64,000 bases of DNA, from contig CAVXHG010000006.1 of assembly GCA_963761525.1 (NCBI GenBank), positions 434,001 through 498,000 of the forward strand, given 5' to 3'. A program made the position numbers and the translations under genes. The notes under the pieces were generated by a model. That model worked only from the letters and a program-made list of their open reading frames with translations. It made no database searches and was not told where the DNA came from. The first letter of the stretch is position 1. Each line of letters starts with the position of its first letter. This stretch comes from BOG-931 sp963761525 (lineage in GTDB: Bacteria > Pseudomonadota > Alphaproteobacteria > Rhizobiales > Xanthobacteraceae). Of the stretch, positions 54,231 to 61,160 are shown piece by piece.

Positions 54231-55129
54231 GGAACTTCGACGCTGGTCTGCACGCTGATCGCCATCAGCCACTGGCCGTTTCGCTTTACCCAAACGCGCG
54301 CCGCGCGATAAGGCGGCCGCGCGTTATCCGGCGCAACCTGGGTAGCAATCATGGCCGCGCCGTCATCGTAAACCGCGAGGCGCAAAGCCTGAACTTCCGC
54401 AACGTGCAGCGGCGTATTGTTTTCCTTCAACCGCTGAATTGTTGCCGTTTGCGTCGACTTCGGGACCGGTGCGCGAGCGCTGCCGTACAGCACAAACTCG
54501 TCCGCGATGTGCTTTTCCCATTCCCCGGCATCGCGTCCAACCGCTGCCTTTTCCATCGCTTGGAATGAATTGACGACGTCCTGTTCGGCAGGCGAACGCA
54601 CGCGATAAGGAATAGTCTGACAGGGATTTTTGCAGTCGTACGGTTCCGCGTCCGGATTGCGAGCCGATGCGGCGGCAGGCGCGTCGCCAGAGCCGAGCTC
54701 GACATCTTGCACCACCAGTGCGCGCCAGGCGCCTTTCTGCTTGGCCCAGATATCGAGGAAAAAGATCTCGTTATCGTGCGATGATTTGCGGTGCCCAGTC
54801 ACCATGCCGATGCGGCCATAGACGGTGACCTTCCTATCGCTCGACGGTGCGGCAGCAATCTCTTTCAGGCTGCCGAGAAAACTCTTGCGCTCGTAGAGCT
54901 TGCCGTCTTCGTCGACAAAAGAGAATTGCAGCGACAGGATTTTGCGGGCGATCGATTTGTCACCGGCGCGCATGGCGGCGCCGAGCGATTCATCGGCGGC
55001 AAGAACCTGTGCTTCATCGCCGGATGATGGCGACTGCGCTTTCGACTCGACGACAATTGCAATCAATACGATTGCGCCGAGCGCGCAGAGTAGCCATCGC
55101 TGAACGGCAGGCCACTTTGCCGCCCGCAT
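54227..55129 (-). CDS. Exported tandem NTF2-like (DUF4440-type) protein
   Basis: The protein has 300 aa from ATG 55129, chosen because AAGGAGG lies just upstream; a GTG three bases earlier is in frame. An N-terminal hydrophobic segment (WLLCALGAIVLIAIVVES) is followed by two SnoaL/DUF4440-like repeats: AADESLGAAMRAGDKSIARKIL with VVQDVELG, then AMEKAAVGRDAGEWEKHI with a closing RVWVKRNGQWLMAISVQTSV. The function is unknown; it is probably a periplasmic ligand-binding or lipoprotein-like component. There is no lipobox. Confidence 0.75.
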   Translation of the reverse strand: MRAAKWPAVQRWLLCALGAIVLIAIVVESKAQSPSSGDEAQVLAADESLGAAMRAGDKSIARKILSLQFSFVDEDGKLYERKSFLGSLKEIAAAPSSDRKVTVYGRIGMVTGHRKSSHDNEIFFLDIWAKQKGAWRALVVQDVELGSGDAPAAASARNPDAEPYDCKNPCQTIPYRVRSPAEQDVVNSFQAMEKAAVGRDAGEWEKHIADEFVLYGSARAPVPKSTQTATIQRLKENNTPLHVAEVQALRLAVYDDGAAMIATQVAPDNARPPYRAARVWVKRNGQWLMAISVQTSVEVP

Positions 55130-55319
55130 CACCCCTCCTTGCCAGCATCAATATTTGATGCCGCTCGGTCTCCCCCGGACCGTTGCGCGTCAAACATGGC
55201 ATTTTCGGGCTTGCAGGCTCAAGCAAAGAGCGGGCGTCGCGACGCCGCGCCGCAGTCAAGAAGGCATTGCCGGGAAATTGATCAGGATCAGCAGCGTGAG
55301 ATTTTGGCGGCCGCGACGT

Positions 55320-55656
55320 TCACTTTGTCTGCCACGTGAAGTGACGGTTTGCGCGCCCCCCGTCGCGGACGATATCGCCATCGCAATGTTGAAGGCTTCC
55401 GCCGGTCTGCTCCCCTGTTACGTTGTCGTACGACATGTGGCGGCAGAATACGCCGTCCGGCATCGTGTAGACGATATCGCCCTTGCTCCGGGAATTCGTG
55501 CTCCTCAGCCACCGATTGCAATGCTGATTGCAATAAGGGATCGATCGCGGCATGGCCGCCGACCAACAATGTCGCAGCGAACAGCACGAGAAACAGCGAG
55601 GAAACGATGGCGACGTGGCCCTGACCGGACCATGTCCGGGCGGGCGGCCTTTTCAA
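55320..55656 (-). pseudogene. Small secreted hypothetical protein, frameshifted
   Basis: The 5' part encodes a signal-peptide-like segment (VSSLFLVLFAATLLVGGHAA). The 3' part, in another frame, encodes DIVYTMPDGVFCRHMSYDNV and ends RHFTWQTK. This is the pattern of a family of small exported proteins in Bradyrhizobium relatives (MPDG..CR..D...). The join lies in a CCC run at 55480-55482; length is 3n+1. The start is uncertain: TTG 55656 is proposed, ATG 55731 would add 25 residues of unlikely sequence. The rest of the 55130-55955 region holds no recognisable feature. Confidence 0.6.
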
Positions 55657-55955
55657 CCGCGCCGTGCTCGTAGGGTTCGACTCGATGAACCGTGCGCCGG
55701 GCTCTTGGGAAGATGCTGCACGTATGCGCATGCCGGAATAAGACGGGGTATCCCTTCAATCGCCGATAAGAAAATATTTTCCATTTGATCGAAATACAGC
55801 GAAAAGCCGAGCAATCGAACAGTACCCCCGGATGCATTGCGCCGAAAATCCGTCACTTACTCGAGATGCCCCCCTCCCGAAACCACGCAAGTAGTGAAAT
55901 AATCGTCCCAATAATCGCCGCCTGGAAACGCTCAAAACTTAAAAAGAGGGATGTC

Positions 55956-57239
55956 TTGCTTACACCCGCACGCAACGAGATGCTTACTCGCGTCGGCCCG
56001 GGCACGCCCATGGGCGAGCTATTGCGCCGCTATTGGCAACCGATCGCCGGCGCAAGCGAACTCGAATCCAAACCGATCAAAGAAGTTCGCCTTATGGGCG
56101 AAAATCTCGTGCTCTATCGCGATCGTAGCGGCCACTACGGCTTGATCGACCGTCATTGCCCGCACCGTCGCGCCGACATGCTTTATGGCTGGGTGGAGGA
56201 AAACGGCATCCGCTGCAGCTATCACGGCTGGCTGATGGACGAGACCGGACGCTGCCTTGAACAGCCCTACGAAGACACGACCAATCCAAAACCATCGAAA
56301 GCAGGCTGCGAAATCAAAGCCTATCCGGTCAAGGAATGTGCCGGCTTGCTGTTCGCTTATCTCGGGCCGCTGCCGGCACCCGAACTGCCGATATGGGAAC
56401 CGTTCACGTGGCGCAACGGCTTTCGCGAAATCGTGCGTGCGGACATCCCGTGCAATTGGCTTCAGTGTCAGGAAAATTCGATTGATCCGGTGCATTTCGA
56501 ATGGATGCACGACAACTGGGGCTCCCGGCTGCGCGGCGGCGACCGCAATGCTGCGCCCAAACACCTGAAGCTGAAATTCGAGCCGTTCGATCACGGCTTC
56601 ATCTACAAGCGCGTCCGCGAAGGCCAGAGCGAAGAAGATCGCTACTGGACCGTCGGCCGCGTCGCGCTATGGCCGAACGGCTTTTATCTCGGCAGCCATT
56701 TCGAATGGCGGGTGCCGGTGGATGACGAGAACACGCTGAGCGTAGCCTGGTTCTTCGTGCGGGTGCCGAAAGGCCGCGAGCCTTATGTGCAGAAACGTGT
56801 GCCGACATGGCGTAGCCCGATCCAGGACGACACCGGGCGCTGGATCACCAGCCACGTCATCAACCAGGACATCGTCGCCTGGGTCGGCCAGGGCCGCATC
56901 GCCGATCGCACCAAGGAACATCTACGCTCGAGCGACATCGGCATCACCCAGATGCGCAACCGGTTCTTTGAAGAGCTGGAGAAAATCGCCGAGGGCAAGG
57001 AGCCCGGCGGCATCATCCGCAGCGCCAACGAGGCCCAATGCATCGCGCTGCCGAACATGGCGCGAGAAGCGAACACCGAGGGCATGCTCCTCGCCGACTT
57101 CGATAAGGACCCGATTCTGCGTCAGAGACTGAAAGAATTTCGCCACCATTTCGGCCAGCCCGCCGAGGTGCGCCGCGAGTTTATCGAGGCCATGGGAATC
57201 TCAGGCCACGGGAATCTAGGCTACGGGAATAGAGGCTAA
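55956..57239 (+). CDS. Rieske 2Fe-2S aromatic ring-hydroxylating oxygenase (phthalate dioxygenase-like)
   Basis: The protein has 427 aa. The Rieske cluster ligands are in CPHRRADMLYGWVEENGIRC followed by SYHGW near residues 67-91. The mononuclear iron region contains NWLQCQENSIDPVHFEWMHD near 170-190 (Asp and two His). I chose TTG 55956 with GAGGG upstream because it gives MLTPARNEMLTRVGPGTPMG, the usual start of this family; ATG 55980 is an alternative. The 3' end carries imperfect 15-bp repeats (GISGHGNLGYGNRG). It is followed by a monooxygenase, suggesting catabolism of a phenoxy-, phthalate- or phenyl-type compound. Confidence 0.92.
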   Translation: MLTPARNEMLTRVGPGTPMGELLRRYWQPIAGASELESKPIKEVRLMGENLVLYRDRSGHYGLIDRHCPHRRADMLYGWVEENGIRCSYHGWLMDETGRCLEQPYEDTTNPKPSKAGCEIKAYPVKECAGLLFAYLGPLPAPELPIWEPFTWRNGFREIVRADIPCNWLQCQENSIDPVHFEWMHDNWGSRLRGGDRNAAPKHLKLKFEPFDHGFIYKRVREGQSEEDRYWTVGRVALWPNGFYLGSHFEWRVPVDDENTLSVAWFFVRVPKGREPYVQKRVPTWRSPIQDDTGRWITSHVINQDIVAWVGQGRIADRTKEHLRSSDIGITQMRNRFFEELEKIAEGKEPGGIIRSANEAQCIALPNMAREANTEGMLLADFDKDPILRQRLKEFRHHFGQPAEVRREFIEAMGISGHGNLGYGNRG

Positions 57240-57317
57240 GGGGATTCAGGGCGCGTGATTCTGGAAAAGAACGGAAGCGGATTTCCAGATACAATCAGGC
57301 GCTGCTAAAACATCGGC

Positions 57318-58488
57318 ATGCGCACCCAGGTCTGCATCATCGGCGGCGGCCCGGCCGGTATGCTGCTGTCCCACATTCTGGACCGCAACGGCATCGACAG
57401 CGTCGTACTGGAGCGGCAGACCAAGGCTTATGTGCTGCAGCGTATCCGGGCCGGTGTGCTGGAGAGCGGCAGCGTCAATTTGTTGCGTGAAGTCGGCCTT
57501 GGCGAGCGTATGAAGCGCGACGGCTATCCGCACAATGGCTCCGCCATCGCGTGGGAAGGCCGCGACCTTTTCTTCATCGACACCAAGAAATACACCGGCA
57601 AGATCATGATGACTTACGGTCAGACCGCCCTGACCGAAGACCTCTATGCCACGCGCGAAGCGGACGGCGGCAAGATCGTCGACGAAGCCGCCAATGCACA
57701 GCCGCACGACGTCACCTCGGCCAAACCCTACGTGACGTATCAGAAGGCCGGCGCAACGCACCGGATCGACTGCGACTACATCGCCGGCTGCGACGGATTT
57801 CACGGTGTCAGCCGCACCGCGATTCCGGCTTCCGTGATCAGGACCTATGAGAAGGGCTATCCGTTCGGCTGGCTTGGCATCATGTCCGAAACCCCGCCCT
57901 ATCCGGAAATGGTCTACTGCTACCACAGCCGCGGCTTTGCGCTGGCGTCGATGCGCAATCCGATGCTGAGCCGCTATTACATTCAATGCGATCTCGATGA
58001 CGCAATCGAGAACTGGCCGGACGATCGCTTCTGGCAGGAATTCAAGTCGCGCATGCCGAAGGATATGGCGGACAAGATCGTCACCGGTCCGTCAATCGAA
58101 AAATCGATCGCGCCACTCCGCAGCTTCGTCGCTGAACCGATGCGTTACGGATCGTTGTTTCTCGCCGGCGACGCCGCTCACATTGTACCGCCGACCGGCG
58201 CGAAGGGGACTCAATCTCGCAATCTCGGATGTCTATTACCTGTCGCGCGCCCTGATCGAATTTTATCGCAGCCACAAGACTGCTTATCTCGACAGCTATT
58301 CCGACACCGCGCTGCGCCGCGTATGGGGCGCGGCGCGCATGTCCTGGTTTATGACCACGCTGCTGCATCGGTTCTCCGACGAGCAGCCATTCGAGAAGCA
58401 ATTGCGCTTCAACCAGTTCGATTACCTGTGCGCCTCCGAACACGCGCAGGCATCGCTCGCCGAACAATATGCGGGGCTGCCGCTTTAG
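57318..58488 (+). pseudogene. pobA: 4-hydroxybenzoate 3-monooxygenase-like FAD enzyme, frameshifted
   Basis: The N-terminal FAD motif is CIIGGGPAGMLLSHILDRNG at residues 6-25, with VLERQTKAYVLQRIRAGVLE next. The second FAD motif SLFLAGDAAHIVPPTGAKG ends at 58208. There the frame breaks because of an extra A (58209 in GGGGACTC), and the final part (LNLAISDVYYLSRALIEFYR to LAEQYAGLPL) continues in the next frame. The length is 3n+1, giving 389 aa once corrected, the normal PobA size. A sequencing error is likely. The stop TAG is part of a short copy of the dispersed repeat. Confidence 0.9.
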
Positions 58489-58500
58489 AGCATGCTCTAA
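58485..58500. repeat. Short palindrome, remnant of the dispersed repeat
   Basis: TTAGAGCATGCTCTAA is a perfect 16-bp palindrome formed from the GAGCATG/CATGCTC ends of the 6553 and 54129 repeats with the middle missing. It lies between the convergent pobA-like and crp-like genes and supplies the pobA-like stop codon. Confidence 0.7.
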
Positions 58501-58521
58501 TTAGATATCCGGACCTTTTGC

Positions 58522-59206
58522 CTACCGTACTTCCACAAGCTGCCGCAGAGCGTCTGGCTTACGAATTATCGTCCAGCGATCTTTTAATTCCACAATGCCT
58601 TGCCGCTCCCAGTCGCGCAGACACCGATTGACGTTCTCGCGTGTTCCGCCGGCCATTTCGCCAAGTTCCTTCTGCGACAACGAGAGTTTCGCCGGCCCTT
58701 GGCCCGAGGTCGGATAGTTCAGCAGCGTCTTGGCGAGACGCATCGAGCAGGTCGAAGAAAGCGACATCGATCATGCGCTCGTCGGAGCGGCGGACTCGCG
58801 CGCAAAGCATTTCCATCAATTTCAGACAGACCGCGGAATTGCCTTCAAGCAACGGAACGAAGTCACGACGCTCCAGCACCAGAAGCTCACAGTTGGTCAA
58901 TGCCGTAACATCGGCGGAACGCGGCTTGCCGTCGAGCAACGCAATCTCGCCGAACAGCTCGCCTGCAGTCAGATCCGCCAGAATGACCTCGCGATGCTTC
59001 GCGCTCGGTAACGATACGCGAACCGTTCCAGCCATCACCGCCATCATGCTGTGACCGGGCTCTCCGACACGGCAAATGGACGCGCCGGCAGCAAAGCGGC
59101 GAGGTTGGGCGCGTGCCACAAGCTCGCGGCGGCCGGACTCGTCTAGCGCGGCGAATATCGGGGAGTTCTCCAGCAGCTTCCGGCCCCTGTCCGTGGTGGT
59201 CGCCAT
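58522..59206 (-). pseudogene. Crp/Fnr-family transcription regulator, frameshifted
   Basis: The cyclic nucleotide-binding-like domain (ASICRVGEPGHSMMAVMAGT, LTAGELFGEIALLDGKPRSA) is in one frame up to VAFFDLL. The helix-turn-helix (LSQKELGEMAGGTRENVNR) is in another. The shift is near 58738-58748 and the length is 3n+1, so a single extra base restores a 227-aa protein reading FFDLL-MRLAKTLLNYP. The cAMP-binding pocket motif GEIALLDGKPRSA is close to the classical GE(L)..RAA but has S instead of A. ATG 59206 chosen. It may respond to the cyclase encoded at 61161 (inference). Confidence 0.88.
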
Positions 59207-59383
59207 CACCCAAAGTTCCCTACCAAGTTGCTCATCCGACACGGTTTTTGCTGTGCCGCACGGCACAGCTCAGGCGTCCCCGGCACGATACCGTTCGCTT
59301 CGTCCCATCGTCCGTCCCGCGACCGGCCTGGCGGCGATAGCCCAGCGCAAGCCCGGCCCATGAGAATGCGAAGGAAGAAGACA

Positions 59384-59602
59384 ATGACTCATTTGCCCGT
59401 AAGCCGCGACCTTCAACCCTCACCGCAAGCCAGAGCAGCGCGACCCACTTCGACAACGCGCGATCGCTCCACGGTAGCGATCAACTCGTCGGAGCTTCCC
59501 ATCATCATTGCCATCTGCCTCGCCGGTCTCCTGCTTACGCTCAATTTCATGAAGCAGTATCCCGACGTCGGCGAACTCATCCAGAAATACAATCTGTTCT
59601 GA
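59384..59602 (+). CDS. Small single-pass membrane protein
   Basis: The protein has 72 aa from ATG 59384, chosen because AAGGAAG lies just upstream. A polar, Arg/Thr-rich N-terminus of about 35 residues is followed by one membrane segment (ELPIIIAICLAGLLLTLNFM) and a short tail (KQYPDVGELIQKYNLF). I do not recognise a family. It lies between the Crp/Fnr gene and the convergent patatin gene. Confidence 0.6.
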   Translation: MTHLPVSRDLQPSPQARAARPTSTTRDRSTVAINSSELPIIIAICLAGLLLTLNFMKQYPDVGELIQKYNLF

Positions 59603-59609
59603 GCGGTCT

Positions 59610-60896
59610 TCAGCCCGGCACCCCCGAGGCAGCAGTCCCCACTGTGGCCGTGTTGAAGGACGATACGGGAGGAGCGCCGCTCGCGGCCTCCTCCCGTTGA
59701 CTCTTGGCGAGATAATCCTTGGCAAGATAATCTTGGATTGTTTGCCGCGCCGCCACGTATGAAGCAGCAGTGCTGTCGCGCAAATTAGTATGGGTCCACT
59801 CGTAGCTGGTGTGGTAGTCCACCGGAAACTCAACCAGCTCGATAAGGTGTGGCTGCGTGTTTGACTTCGCCGCTTCCGCCGCGCGCTGCTCATTCAAATC
59901 TTTCAGATGAAATTTGAACAGCTTCACGTCATCTTCGGATGTCGTACTGGCGAACAGCATGACGAGATTATTGAGAGCTTCGACAAGATTATGATGCGGA
60001 CGAATCTGGTGCGAGTCGAGAATCCGGCAGACCCAGACCTCGTCGAGGTCGGGGTGATCCTTGAGCAGGTGCCAGAAACCTACGGTGTCCACCGTCGCGC
60101 CTTCGACGTAGGTCGTGCCATTGATCTCGACCGGCGACAGAATGTAGGGAAGACCGCTGCAAGCGCACAGCGTTTGTGTGGTGATCTTCGGGTAATTATC
60201 GTTCTTGTTCGAAAACAACTGCAATTGCTGCCGATCGACGTTGAAGGCGTTGTGATACAGCACCGGGACATCGTCGGCTTCGAGCAAGGACATATCGAAG
60301 CCCTTGAGCAGCGTGTAGTCAGGCCCGTACCAGAGCTTGTTCAATCCCGGCATCTCGCTTTTGTACATCATGCTCATCAGAAACCGGGACACCGGATTTG
60401 CAGCGAAAACAGAGTTGAGCATGACGCTGCAAAGATCGCCGTAATTCCACCGGCTCGGCCTTAGATAGAAATCGAGAATGTCCTGGTAACCTTTCACAAT
60501 CTCGCTGGGCACAACGAGATTTGTGTAGGACTGCGGATCGATCATGAAGCGCATTGACGCCGAGATCATTTCCGGAAGATCCGGCAAAAAAACCGTCGGA
60601 CACGGAAACTTGTCGTAGACTTTGTCCTCGCGAAAGAAGCCGCGCAGCAGATTCTCTACATAGTCGAGCTTCTTCGTGCGATCCGGGCTGACGTGATAGA
60701 GGCAACCAAGCCACGCGCCGACGCAACTCAAGCTCCAGACGTCGAAGGTGATCTCGGGAAAATCCGCCAACGCGCGCAGCGCGCCGACGCCTATTCCCAC
60801 AGCCGGACCGCCGCCCGCCAGAGTAAGAGCACGTTTCTTCCGGCTGACGGCAGCGCCGGAATGGATCTGGACCACTGAATTGGATTGCGTGGACAT
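59610..60896 (-). CDS. Patatin-like protein with altered catalytic motifs
   Basis: The protein has 428 aa. The glycine-rich oxyanion motif LTLAGGGPAVGIGVGALRAL (near residue 25) and the helical DUF3734-like C-terminus place it in the patatin superfamily. Two key sites deviate. Where GxSxG is expected the sequence reads WSLSCVGAW, and the Asp-Gly-Gly turn is YVEGATVDT, with Glu for Asp. ATG 60896 follows GGGAGG; TTG 60911 is in frame but weaker. A 15-bp duplication near the 3' end gives DYLAKDYLAK. It may be an inactive relative or a lipase with a changed nucleophile. Confidence 0.8.
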   Translation of the reverse strand: MSTQSNSVVQIHSGAAVSRKKRALTLAGGGPAVGIGVGALRALADFPEITFDVWSLSCVGAWLGCLYHVSPDRTKKLDYVENLLRGFFREDKVYDKFPCPTVFLPDLPEMISASMRFMIDPQSYTNLVVPSEIVKGYQDILDFYLRPSRWNYGDLCSVMLNSVFAANPVSRFLMSMMYKSEMPGLNKLWYGPDYTLLKGFDMSLLEADDVPVLYHNAFNVDRQQLQLFSNKNDNYPKITTQTLCACSGLPYILSPVEINGTTYVEGATVDTVGFWHLLKDHPDLDEVWVCRILDSHQIRPHHNLVEALNNLVMLFASTTSEDDVKLFKFHLKDLNEQRAAEAAKSNTQPHLIELVEFPVDYHTSYEWTHTNLRDSTAASYVAARQTIQDYLAKDYLAKSQREEAASGAPPVSSFNTATVGTAASGVPG

Positions 60897-61160
60897 TGAT
60901 CGGCCTCCCAAACAACAAAAATAACGCCGGATGTACCGTCAGACAGACGCGGCGATTCAGCAATCGGGATTGCGCAATGATCGTATCCCGCTCGTTAATC
61001 CGGGGCAGAAAACACGGGACGATTTCACGAAAGCCCGGTGCGCCGTCGCAACTCCTGGCAGTCCCTTCACGGGTTGTTGTTTTAATTTATACTGCGTTAA
61101 GCAACGTCCGCATACCACCACCTGCGACGCTTCGGCCGCCGGGCACGGCCAGGAGGACAG

